A stretch of DNA of 64,000 nt. Origin: Burkholderia sp. WSM2230. GTDB lineage: Bacteria; Pseudomonadota; Gammaproteobacteria; Burkholderiales; Burkholderiaceae. The notes below the pieces were generated by a model. That model was not told where the DNA came from. It ran no database searches and saw only the letters and a program-made list of their open reading frames with translations. This document shows, piece by piece, positions 28,949-40,357 of this stretch; the stretch's first letter is position 1; every line of letters starts with the position of its first letter. The stretch is taken from NCBI RefSeq assembly GCF_000472445.1, contig NZ_AXAJ01000006.1, positions 186,157-250,156 of the forward strand, in the 5' to 3' direction. The translations under genes were made by a program, and so were the position numbers.

Positions 28949-28979
28949 AGGTTAGGACTTCGAGTGCACTCTAAGTCAA
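28949..28979 (-). promoter_or_regulatory. MerR-type promoter with 19-bp spacer and palindromic operator
   Basis: On the minus strand, -35 TTGACT (28979-28974) and -10 TAACCT (28954-28949) are 19 bp apart, the long spacer that MerR activators correct. The spacer contains the perfect palindrome GAGTGCACTC (28962-28971). The -10 ends only 10 bp before the MerR ATG, so the mRNA would be nearly leaderless. Confidence 0.75.
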
Positions 28980-29226
28980 GTGCGTCGCGCTGTCATCGTT
29001 GATGCGGCCACGCGCGCAAGATGCGCAGATGGACTCACAACTGCCTAATAACGCGGCAAAAGGTTTAAAGATCGTTCAGAGTGATTTACTTGCCATCAAT
29101 CGGTCGGTATAAATCGTGGGCGTTCGCAAATAAGGGCGCGCATTTGTCCTATGCTTAAGCGCACGCCTGCTGACAGAATGCGTCGCCCGTTCCCGGCTAA
29201 TTTTTGCCCTCAATGGAGTGCTTGCC

Positions 29227-29883
29227 ATGCTGAAAAAGCTTGTGATGCTTTGCGTTGCTCTCGCGCTGTCGCTGTCGGCCGGTTTCGCGGCGGCGGTCGA
29301 AGTGAATTCCGCCGATCAGGCGGCGCTCGAATCAGTCAAGGGCATTGGGCCCGCGCATGCGAAGGCGATCATCGAAGAACGCACGAAGAACGGCCCGTTC
29401 AAGAACGCCGACGACCTCGCCGCGCGCGTCAAGGGCATCGGCAGCAAGTCGGTAGTGAATCTGGAAGCGGCGGGCCTGACGATCAATGGCTCGTCCGCGC
29501 CGCCGGCGGGTGCGAAATCGGCCACGACATCGGCAGGCGCGAACTCCCCGGCGACGAAGACCACGCCTGCGGCCAATAGCGCGGCGACCACGACGCCTGC
29601 GACCACCGCTCCCACGGCACCGACGACAAGCGCAGCGACCACCGCAACGCCGGCTGCGCCTGCGGACGCTTCCAGCGCGAAAGCGTCGAAGTCGTCGCGT
29701 TCGTCGAAGAAGGCTAAGGACGCCGCCGCGGCGGCGTCCGCGCCCACTGGTACCACCGCGGCGACCGCCGCAACCGGGACTGCAGCGAGCGCGCCTGCCG
29801 ACGCCTCCGGCGCCAAGGCATCGAAGAAAAAAGCCAGGAAGAGCAAAGCGGCGTCCGCCGCGGCGGCTTCGGGCGGCGCATAG
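29227..29883 (+). CDS. ComEA-like helix-hairpin-helix protein with Ala/Thr/Lys-rich tail
   Basis: 218 aa from the ATG at 29227 (GGAG 8 nt upstream). A signal peptide ends near AGFAAAVEVN. The ComEA HhH domain is VNSADQAALESVKGIGPAHA and KNADDLAARVKGIGSKSV at about 25-85. The rest is low-complexity: Ala/Thr/Pro-rich, with two Lys-rich blocks each introduced by PADAS(S/G)AKASK. ComEA proteins bind incoming DNA in the periplasm during transformation and are usually about 100 aa; the basic tail is unusual. No other competence gene is adjacent, so this may be a general DNA-binding or structural protein. Confidence 0.8.
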   Translation: MLKKLVMLCVALALSLSAGFAAAVEVNSADQAALESVKGIGPAHAKAIIEERTKNGPFKNADDLAARVKGIGSKSVVNLEAAGLTINGSSAPPAGAKSATTSAGANSPATKTTPAANSAATTTPATTAPTAPTTSAATTATPAAPADASSAKASKSSRSSKKAKDAAAAASAPTGTTAATAATGTAASAPADASGAKASKKKARKSKAASAAAASGGA

Positions 29884-30102
29884 AGAACTTGTCCGGCGCA
29901 AACCGCGTCAGAGACTGACTAAACCAGCAAGGCAGAGTGCACAGCGAGGTTTTCATGTCGTTGTCGTCATCACGCCTGCGGGCGTGACAGGCACGGCGGC
30001 AGCGCCTTGCAGTACGCCTTCCTCCCCTCGACGCCGCGCAGCCGCGCGGCGCCTCACCCGCCAGCTCGTCTCCGACGTGCCGGCATTCAAAAGAGACCCG
30101 TC

Positions 30103-30531
30103 ATGAGCCTACTCGATACCCTCGGTTCCCTGGTCGGCAAATCGCCCGAAGGCGGCGGCCAGCAAGCGCTGATCGCAGCCGCACTCGAATTCGTCAATAG
30201 CCAGCCAGGCGGCCTGAATGGCCTCGTCCAACGCTTCCAGGAAAAGGGCCTCGGCGACGTCGTATCGTCGTGGATCAGCAACGGCGAGAATCAGCCGATT
30301 GCGGCCGACGCGCTGCATAGCGTGCTCGGCTCCGAAGCCGTCACGAGCCTGGCCGCTAAAGCCGGCGTTCAACCGGACCAGGTTACCGGCCTTCTGTCGC
30401 AGATCCTGCCGCACGTGGTCAATGCAGCCACGCCGGACGGCGAAGTGCCGGCCGAAGGCAAACTGAACGCAACCACCGTGCTTGGCGCGCTCGGCGGCTT
30501 GTCGGCGTTGTTCGGCAAGGGCACGGCTTGA
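30103..30531 (+). CDS. YidB family protein (DUF937)
   Basis: 142 aa: MSLLDTLGSLVGKSPEGGGQ, LVQRFQEKGLGDVVSSWI, GENQPIAADALHSVLG, and VTGLLSQILPHVV, all typical of YidB. The function is unknown; the fold is a small helical repeat. No signal peptide or membrane segment. Monocistronic, followed by a repeat and a strong terminator. Confidence 0.85.
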   Translation: MSLLDTLGSLVGKSPEGGGQQALIAAALEFVNSQPGGLNGLVQRFQEKGLGDVVSSWISNGENQPIAADALHSVLGSEAVTSLAAKAGVQPDQVTGLLSQILPHVVNAATPDGEVPAEGKLNATTVLGALGGLSALFGKGTA

Positions 30532-30615
30532 TCAGCGGCACCGGCTGTGGCGGTGGGAACAGCATTGGCCAGGGCACGGCGCCCGCGCGTTGAGCGGTCA
30601 ACAAGCGCGTTACAC

Positions 30616-30651
30616 GCGGGCCAAAAAGCGGGCCAAAAAGCGGGCCAATAA
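30616..30651. repeat. 12-bp tandem repeat, 3 units
   Basis: GCGGGCCAAAAA twice, then GCGGGCCAATAA, between yidB-like and its terminator. Confidence 0.85.
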
Positions 30652-30697
30652 GCAAGCCCGCCAGCAAGCCCAAAGCGCACAGTCGAGCAGGCAAAGA

Positions 30698-30731
30698 AAA
30701 GCGGCAACGAAGATTACTTCGTTGCCGCTTT
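30698..30731. terminator. bidirectional terminator between YidB-like gene and clpB
   Basis: Perfect 15-bp stem AAAGCGGCAACGAAG / CTTCGTTGCCGCTTT with loop ATTA, lying between convergent genes. Confidence 0.9.
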
Positions 30732-30777
30732 GCTATTTGCGCGGGTTGCTACATTCCGCGTCAGACTGACTGAGAGT

Positions 30778-33375
<2,598 letters not shown>

Positions 33376-33403
33376 TCGAGACCTCCAATTTCGATTACCA
33401 CCA

Positions 33404-33431
33404 AAATGAGGCGATTTATTCAGGATTCAAG
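33404..33431 (-). promoter_or_regulatory. sigma-32 (heat shock) promoter of clpB
   Basis: On the minus strand CTTGAA (33431-33426), 14 bp, then CCTCATTT (33411-33404) matches the RpoH consensus CTTGAA-N13/15-CCCCATNT with one mismatch. It lies about 30 bp before the clpB ATG. Confidence 0.8.
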
Positions 33432-33506
33432 CGCTTTTTTGCAGTCCCGATGGAGTTTTTGAGCATCTGACGCGAGAAAATGCGCGGCGCCCCGGGCGAG
33501 CCGCAT

Positions 33507-34016
33507 TCAGGCCACGGGCACCGGGTTGTCGCTTGCCGGCTCGACCGGCGACACGGGCACGACCGGAATCACCGTGCGTATGCCGAGCAAGGCCGCCAGC
33601 GGCCCTTCCGGACCCGCGACCTCGTCGATCGTGTGGCGATCGAGCTCTGCGAGAAAGGCGTGCCGCGCCGTCTCCAGTACGTTGCGCAACCGGCACTGAG
33701 GCGTAATGACACATGCGCGGCGTTCGCCGTTCTGGTCCGGCAGGCAGGCAACCAGCGCGAAGTCGCTTTCCGTTGCGCGCACGACCTCGCCGACAGTCAG
33801 CTTGCGGGTGCGCTCCGCCAGCCGCAGGCCGCCGTTGCGGCCGCGCACGGTCTCGACCCAGCCAAGCTCGCTCAACTGCTGCACCACCTTCATCAGGTGG
33901 TTCTTGGAAATGCGGTAGGCCTCGGAGATATCCTGAATGGTCGACAAGCCCTGCCCGCGCACAGCGAGGTACAGAAGGACGCGCAGCGAATAATCGGTGT
34001 AGTCGGTCAGTCTCAT
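33507..34016 (-). CDS. nsrR: NsrR-type nitric-oxide-sensing repressor (Rrf2 family)
   Basis: 169 aa from the ATG at 34016. The Rrf2 winged helix starts MRLTDYTDYSLRVLLYLA and ISEAYRISKNHLMKVVQQL. The Fe-S ligand cysteines are C91, C102 and C108 in LVACLPD and CVITPQCRLR; CVITPxCRL is the NsrR hallmark. The gap between the first two (10 residues) is longer than in E. coli NsrR. [4Fe-4S] or [2Fe-2S] NsrR represses NO-detoxification genes until NO damages the cluster. It is divergent from a truncated globin, a fitting target. A long upstream extension was discarded. Confidence 0.85.
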   Translation of the reverse strand: MRLTDYTDYSLRVLLYLAVRGQGLSTIQDISEAYRISKNHLMKVVQQLSELGWVETVRGRNGGLRLAERTRKLTVGEVVRATESDFALVACLPDQNGERRACVITPQCRLRNVLETARHAFLAELDRHTIDEVAGPEGPLAALLGIRTVIPVVPVSPVEPASDNPVPVA

Positions 34017-34317
34017 GGTTTGCAGTATCACAATGAGCGCAAGCCGCGATCCGTGGGATAACCGCGTCGATGCAAGGGTTGCCGGGCGCCGCGGCTTCGC
34101 CATAAGATGCAGGACTGGCACATGTTTATTTATGCTGCATCGGTAAAGTCGGGCTTTCGACACCAATGGTAACGTTTCGCGCCGCGCCCATTCACACGAA
34201 AAGTACGCTATTTTGAGCTCAGTTCGGCCGGCCGGGCCGTCATTGTGGCAGTTTCGTCCGGTTTGTGGCGTGCTGTGGCGCGCCCGGGACGAATCGTCGC
34301 GCATCTCTGGAATCTGC
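34017..34317. other. 301-bp divergent region between nsrR and globin gene
   Basis: A 7-bp inverted repeat GATGCAG (34106-34112) / CTGCATC (34135-34141) lies about midway; its halves resemble the GATGCA half-site of NsrR boxes, but the spacing is wider than the usual 11-1-11 layout. No confident -35/-10 pair was picked. Confidence 0.4.
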
Positions 34318-34860
34318 ATGAACCCTTCTTTTCCCGCCGCGCCGGTTGTCGAGCGCGCTGCCGAGCCGACAGAGGCGAACATTCGCGAGCTGGTTTACGC
34401 GTTTTATGACCGCGTGCGCGCCGACCCATTGCTCGGCCCGGTGTTCGACGCAACGCTTGCCGGCCGCTGGGACGATCATCTGCCGAAGATGTGTACCTTC
34501 TGGGCCAGTCTCGTGCTGGGCGCGAAGCAGTATCGCGGCAATGTCCAGCAGGCGCACCAGCCGCTCGCGGGAATCGAGCCGCAGCACTTCAGCCGCTGGC
34601 TGTATCTGTTCCTCGATACGGTGGAATCGCGTTACGAGCCTGCTGCGGCCGTCCGCTTCATGGAACCGGCGCTGCGTATCGCGCAGAGCCTGCAATTGAG
34701 CCGCTTCGGCTGGGACTACAAGATTCCGCCGGAACAGCAGGCCTTGCTCGACCGCGTCGCGCCGAAGCGGCCCCGGCCGGACGATGAGGCGCATCTTGCG
34801 GCGCGGCCCGCCGGGGAGCCGTTTCCGACGCGCATCATCGGGAAATCGCGGGACGAGTGA
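34318..34860 (+). CDS. group III truncated hemoglobin
   Basis: 180 aa. The globin core runs NIRELVYAFYDRVRADPLLGPVF, quoted in part, then WDDHLPKMCTFWASLVLG, and the proximal histidine in IEPQHFSRWLYLF. This is the group III (P-type, TrHbIII) pattern. The last ~40 residues are a polar extension (RPRPDDEAHLAARPAGEPFP). Roles proposed for the group are NO or peroxynitrite handling and respiration at low oxygen. The neighbour nsrR suggests NO-induced expression. Confidence 0.85.
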   Translation: MNPSFPAAPVVERAAEPTEANIRELVYAFYDRVRADPLLGPVFDATLAGRWDDHLPKMCTFWASLVLGAKQYRGNVQQAHQPLAGIEPQHFSRWLYLFLDTVESRYEPAAAVRFMEPALRIAQSLQLSRFGWDYKIPPEQQALLDRVAPKRPRPDDEAHLAARPAGEPFPTRIIGKSRDE

Positions 34861-34924
34861 TGGTGTGGGCGCGGGAGCAGCCTGCCAGCGGCGTGCCACG
34901 AACGTCGTGCCACGAGCACCGTGA

Positions 34925-35106
34925 GTGCGGTGCCTTGAGTGCGGTGCCTTGAGCGTCCTGCCTTGAGCGCGGTGCCTTGAGCGCGGTGCCTTGAGCGCGG
35001 TGCCTTGAGCGCGGTGCCTTGAGCGCGGTGCCTTGAGCGCAGTGCCTTGAGCGTCGTCCCGTAAGCGTCGTGCCCTGAGCGTCGTGCCGTAAGCGCCGCG
35101 TCGTGA
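34925..35106. repeat. 14-bp tandem repeat, 13 units
   Basis: Thirteen head-to-tail 14-mers of consensus GCGCGGTGCCTTGA. The middle units (34967-35036) are identical; the outer ones diverge (GTGCGGTGCCTTGA at the left, GCGTCGTGCCGTAA at the right). It fills the gap between the globin gene and the convergent moaE. Weaker copies may continue left to about 34885. Confidence 0.9.
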
Positions 35107-35149
35107 GCCCGGTGCGACCAGCACCACGCCGCACGCCCAGCCGCAGCAC

Positions 35150-35626
35150 TTATTCCGACGCGCCGTTTCCCGACTCGATGCCCCAGCGCGCGAGCGCCGC
35201 ATCGTCGGTCACGCGGGCGTCGACCCAGCGCTCGCCCGCCGCGGTTTTCTCCTTCTTCCAGAACGGCGCCTGGGTCTTCAGATAGTCCATCACGAATTCG
35301 CACGACGCGAATGCATCGCCGCGATGCGCGGCCGTCGTCGCGACCAGCACGATCTGGTCGAGCGGATAAAGCTTGCCGACGCGGTGCACGATCAGCACCT
35401 CGATGCCCGGCCAGCGCTGGCACGCGCTCACGATGATCGCCTCCAGCGACTTCTCGGTCATGCCTGGGTAATGCTCCAGTTCCATGGCCTCGACCGCGCT
35501 GCCGTCGTTCAGATCGCGCACGGTGCCGACGAAGCACGCCACCGCGCCGATCTTCGGATTGCGGGCGCGCAGCGCAGCGACCTCGGCGGTGAGATCGAAA
35601 TCTTCAGTCTGTACACGAACGGGCAT
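35150..35626 (-). CDS. moaE: molybdopterin synthase catalytic subunit MoaE
   Basis: 158 aa from the ATG at 35626. GAVACFVGTVRDLNDGSAV, LELEHYPGM-like MELEHYPGM, and VHRVGKLYPLDQIVLV are the family motifs; the active-site lysines are in the YLKTQAPFWKKE segment. With MoaD it inserts the dithiolene sulfurs into precursor Z to make molybdopterin. It follows moaD by 17 bp and ends the hom-to-moaE block. Confidence 0.95.
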   Translation of the reverse strand: MPVRVQTEDFDLTAEVAALRARNPKIGAVACFVGTVRDLNDGSAVEAMELEHYPGMTEKSLEAIIVSACQRWPGIEVLIVHRVGKLYPLDQIVLVATTAAHRGDAFASCEFVMDYLKTQAPFWKKEKTAAGERWVDARVTDDAALARWGIESGNGASE

Positions 35627-35643
35627 AGCCGGCTCCTTGCGGT

Positions 35644-35901
35644 TCAGCCGCCCGTGACGGGCGGGAAGAACGCGACCTCGCAGCCTTCGGTGATGCGCGT
35701 GCCGGCGTCGGTCATCACGTGATTGCAGGCCATGCGCAGCGCGCGGCCTTCGGCAAGCGTGTCGGCCCAGATGCCGCCGCGCACGCGCAGCCACGCGCGG
35801 ACATCGCCGACGGTTGCGACGCCCTCCGGCACCTCGACCGTTTCGTCGGCCAGATCGAGCGCTTCACGCACGCTCGCGAAATATCGCAGTTGAATCTTCA
35901 T
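35644..35901 (-). CDS. moaD: molybdopterin synthase sulfur carrier MoaD
   Basis: 85 aa, a ubiquitin-like fold ending in the essential Gly-Gly (FFPPVTGG), which becomes a thiocarboxylate. KIQLRYFASVREALDL is the typical start. It lies between moeA (25 bp upstream) and moaE (17 bp downstream). Confidence 0.95.
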   Translation of the reverse strand: MKIQLRYFASVREALDLADETVEVPEGVATVGDVRAWLRVRGGIWADTLAEGRALRMACNHVMTDAGTRITEGCEVAFFPPVTGG

Positions 35902-35926
35902 GGGGATACAGCCGGCGTCGCCGGCC

Positions 35927-37219
35927 TCAATTCAGCAACTCGGAAAAAGGAATGAAGCGCACGGTTTCGCCCGCACTGATCGCATGATTGGGCGGATTGT
36001 CGATCAGCCCGTCGCCCCACACTGTCGATGTCAGCACGGCCGAACTCTGATTCGGGAACAGATCGAGACCGCCGGCGGCATTGATGCGCGCGCGCAGGAA
36101 CTCGTTGCGACGATCCGCCTTGCCCTGTGTAAAGTCCGCGCGCAGCGACAGCGCGCGGGGCGCGACGGTCTGCACGCCGGCAAGACGCAGAATGAAAGGA
36201 CGCACGAACACGAGAAAGGTCACGAAGCTCGACACCGGATTACCCGGCAAGCCGATGAAAAACGTCTCCGCCGACGGCGCAGCCGACTCTGCCGCCAAGG
36301 CAGCCGACTCTGCCGTCGCCTGATTGTCCGTACTGCGGCGCACAGCGCCGAACGCGAGCGGCTTGCCGGGCTTCATCGCGATCTGCCACATCGTGAGGCG
36401 CCCTTCCGCCTCCACGGCCGGCTTCACGTGATCTTCCTCGCCCACCGACACTCCGCCGCAGGTCAGAATCAGATCGTGCGCGCGCGCCGCTTCGCGCAGC
36501 GTGGCGCGCGTGGCATCGAGCTTGTCTTCGACGATGCCGAAATCGCTCACCTCGCAGCCGAGGTTTTCCAGCAGACCGCGCAACGTGAAGCGGTTGGAGT
36601 TGTAAATCGCGCCGGGCTTCAGCGGCTCGCCTGGCATGGTCAGTTCGTCGCCGGTGAAGAACACGGCGACCTTCACGCGGCGGCGCACTTGCAGTTCGGC
36701 GCAACCCACCGATGCGGCGAGCCCCAGCGCCTGCGGCGTGAGCCGCGTGCCGGCCGGCAGAATCACCGAACCGCTACGGATGTCCGCGCCTTGCGCCGTG
36801 ATCCATTCGCCCGCCCGCGGGCTGTGCAGGATGGTGACTTCGTCGCCGGCGGCTTCCGTCTGCTCCTGCATCACGATCGCGTCGGCACCGGGCGGCACCG
36901 TGGCGCCGGTGAAAATGCGCGCCGCCGTGCCTGGCTTCAGCGGCTCTGGCGCGTGCCCTGCGGGAATGCGTTGCGACACCGGCAGGCGGCGGTTGCCGTG
37001 GGTCGTGATGTCCGCGGCGCGGATCGCGTAGCCGTCCATTGCACTGGTGTTCATCGGCGGCACGTCGAGCGGCGACACGACGTCGGTGGCAAGCACGCGG
37101 CCATGCGCTTGCAGCGTCGGGACCGACTCGCTGCCTTTGACCGGGCTCGCGGCGTTGAGCAGGATGGCCAGTGCGTCGGCGGTAGCGAGCATCGGAGCGC
37201 GTGGCGTGGGGGTAGACAT
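35927..37219 (-). CDS. moeA: molybdopterin molybdenumtransferase MoeA
   Basis: 430 aa from the ATG at 37219. VLATDVVSPLDVPPMNTSAMDGYA (quoted in part: DVPPMNTSAMDGYA), IFTGATVPPGADAIVMQE, TCGGVSVGEEDHVK and FIGLPGNPVSSFVTF are the MoeA signatures. It inserts molybdate into adenylylated molybdopterin. A 21-residue Ala/Ser repeat-like insert (ATAESAALAAESAAPSAE) lies after GAVRRSTDN and is not typical. It starts an apparent moeA-moaD-moaE unit, 254 bp after thrC. Confidence 0.95.
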   Translation of the reverse strand: MSTPTPRAPMLATADALAILLNAASPVKGSESVPTLQAHGRVLATDVVSPLDVPPMNTSAMDGYAIRAADITTHGNRRLPVSQRIPAGHAPEPLKPGTAARIFTGATVPPGADAIVMQEQTEAAGDEVTILHSPRAGEWITAQGADIRSGSVILPAGTRLTPQALGLAASVGCAELQVRRRVKVAVFFTGDELTMPGEPLKPGAIYNSNRFTLRGLLENLGCEVSDFGIVEDKLDATRATLREAARAHDLILTCGGVSVGEEDHVKPAVEAEGRLTMWQIAMKPGKPLAFGAVRRSTDNQATAESAALAAESAAPSAETFFIGLPGNPVSSFVTFLVFVRPFILRLAGVQTVAPRALSLRADFTQGKADRRNEFLRARINAAGGLDLFPNQSSAVLTSTVWGDGLIDNPPNHAISAGETVRFIPFSELLN

Positions 37220-37473
37220 CTCAGGTTCGAAGCCGCTGGTTAAAAGAACATTGTAGCGGTCGAAGGCCACAGCTTGTCGGGGCCGCGCTTATCGAGGGGT
37301 TTTCGACCTTAGCGTTTGTGCGCCGCGCGCCGGTTCACTGAATGTAGGACTCGGCGCGGCCCGCGGTGCCGGCTCGCCGAGCCGCGATGGCGCAGCGTTT
37401 GCCTCGCGCAATAGCGGCTCACCATGTCGCGCGGGCCGCCGGCCCGCGCTCCACTTCACTTCATTCACTTCAA

Positions 37474-38925
37474 TCAGACGCCGGTGTTCGCCGCAATAAA
37501 GTCCTTCACACGCTGCGCGTCCGCCGGCACGACTTCGAAGCGTTGCGGCAGCGACTCCAGTCCCGCGAAAGCCGCCGGGCGCTCCGGTTCGCGCAGCAGC
37601 GCTTCGCGAATCGTTTCGCCGAACTTGATCGGCTGGGCCGTTTCCAGCACGATCATCGGCACGCCCGGCTGCAGATGTTCGCGCGCGACCTTCAGGCCGT
37701 CGGCGGTATGCGTGTCGATCATCGTGTCGTAGCGCTGGAACACGTCGCGGATCGCCTCGACGCGATCGTCGTGGCTGCTGCGGCCCGACACGAAACCGAA
37801 CTCCTTCACGCGCGCAAAGTCACCGCTCGCCGCGAGGTCAAAACCACCTTTTTCCTCGACGTCGCGGAACAGTTGCAGCACGCGTGCCGGGTCGCGCCCG
37901 AGCAGATCGAACACGAAGCGCTCGAAGTTCGACGCCTTCGAAATGTCCATGCTCGGGCTGCTCGTGTGATACGTCTCCGCTGCCTTGCGCACGCGGTAAA
38001 TGCCGGTACGGAAGAACTCGTCGAGCACGTCGTTTTCGTTGGTGGCAACCACCAGCTTTTCGATCGGCAGGCCCATCATGCGCGCGATGTGACCCGCGCA
38101 GACATTGCCGAAGTTGCCCGACGGCACGGTGAACGACACGCGCTCGTCGTTGCTCCTGGTCGCCGCGAAATAGCCCTTGAAGTAGTAGACGACCTGCGCG
38201 ACCACGCGCGCCCAGTTGATCGAATTGACGGTGCCGATCTTGTACCTGGCCTTGAACGCGTGATCGTTCGAAACGGCTTTCACGATGTCCTGGCAGTCGT
38301 CGAACACGCCTTCAACCGCGAGGTTGAAGATGTTCGGGTCCTGCAGGCTGTACATCTGCGCGGTCTGGAACGCGCTCATCTTCTTGTGCGGCGACAGCAT
38401 GAACACGCGAATGCCCTGCTTGCCGCGCATCGCGTATTCGGCGGCGCTGCCGGTGTCGCCGGAAGTCGCGCCGAGAATGTTCAGCGTTTCGCCGTGCTTC
38501 GCGAGCGCGTACTCGAACAGGTTGCCGATCAACTGCATCGCCATGTCCTTGAACGCGAGCGTCGGGCCGTTCGACAGTTCCAGCAGCGACAATGGCGCGC
38601 CATTTTCGACGCCGAGCGTTTTGAGCGGCGTGATCTGCGCCGCGCTCTCGTCGTCGCGCACGTTGCAGTAAGTGGCCGCCGTGTACGTCTTGCGGGTCAG
38701 CGCGCGCAGGTCTTCGGCCGGAATGTCGTCGCTGAATTTCGAGAGGATCTCGAATGCGAGGTCCGCATACGGCAGCGTGCGCCAGCGCGCGAGTTCGTCG
38801 GCGCTGACGCGCGGATAGTCGGCGGGCAGGTACAGGCCGCCGTCTTTCGCGAGACCGCCGAGCAGAATGTCGGAGAAAGTGTGGCGCTCGCCGGCTCCGG
38901 CGCCGCGCGTTGAGAGATAGTTCAT
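37474..38925 (-). CDS. thrC: threonine synthase
   Basis: 483 aa. MNYLSTRGAGAGERHTFSDI is the usual start, the PLP lysine is in LSNGPTLAFKDMAMQ, and GATSGDTGSAAEYAM and PSGNFGNVCAGHIA bind phosphate. It makes threonine from O-phosphohomoserine. It follows hom by 8 bp, so these two are certainly coexpressed. No thrB (homoserine kinase) is in the window. Confidence 0.96.
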   Translation of the reverse strand: MNYLSTRGAGAGERHTFSDILLGGLAKDGGLYLPADYPRVSADELARWRTLPYADLAFEILSKFSDDIPAEDLRALTRKTYTAATYCNVRDDESAAQITPLKTLGVENGAPLSLLELSNGPTLAFKDMAMQLIGNLFEYALAKHGETLNILGATSGDTGSAAEYAMRGKQGIRVFMLSPHKKMSAFQTAQMYSLQDPNIFNLAVEGVFDDCQDIVKAVSNDHAFKARYKIGTVNSINWARVVAQVVYYFKGYFAATRSNDERVSFTVPSGNFGNVCAGHIARMMGLPIEKLVVATNENDVLDEFFRTGIYRVRKAAETYHTSSPSMDISKASNFERFVFDLLGRDPARVLQLFRDVEEKGGFDLAASGDFARVKEFGFVSGRSSHDDRVEAIRDVFQRYDTMIDTHTADGLKVAREHLQPGVPMIVLETAQPIKFGETIREALLREPERPAAFAGLESLPQRFEVVPADAQRVKDFIAANTGV

Positions 38926-38933
38926 AGTTCGGC

Positions 38934-40265
<1,332 letters not shown>

Positions 40266-40357
40266 GCAGCGTGGTGTCGAGTAGTGATTAAGGGAATTCG
40301 GGGGCGGTTGCCGGATGCGCGGCGGACAAAATCACGCGTTGCGCATCGTATTGTGCG

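Noticed and set aside
34925..35106. CRISPR array
   Set aside because: Units are directly adjacent 14-mers with no spacers, and no cas genes are present.
34240..35202. Long minus-strand frames through the 14-bp array
   Set aside because: The 14-bp unit is open in several frames, giving a 14-residue protein repeat by chance; upstream it is antisense to the globin gene.
37431..37447. GC palindrome downstream of moeA as a terminator
   Set aside because: Strong inverted repeat GCGGGCC/GGCCCGC but no T-run on either strand and it lies at the end of thrC only by chance.
37366..38913. 515-codon + strand frame opposite thrC
   Set aside because: Shadow of thrC, His/Arg-rich, no domain.
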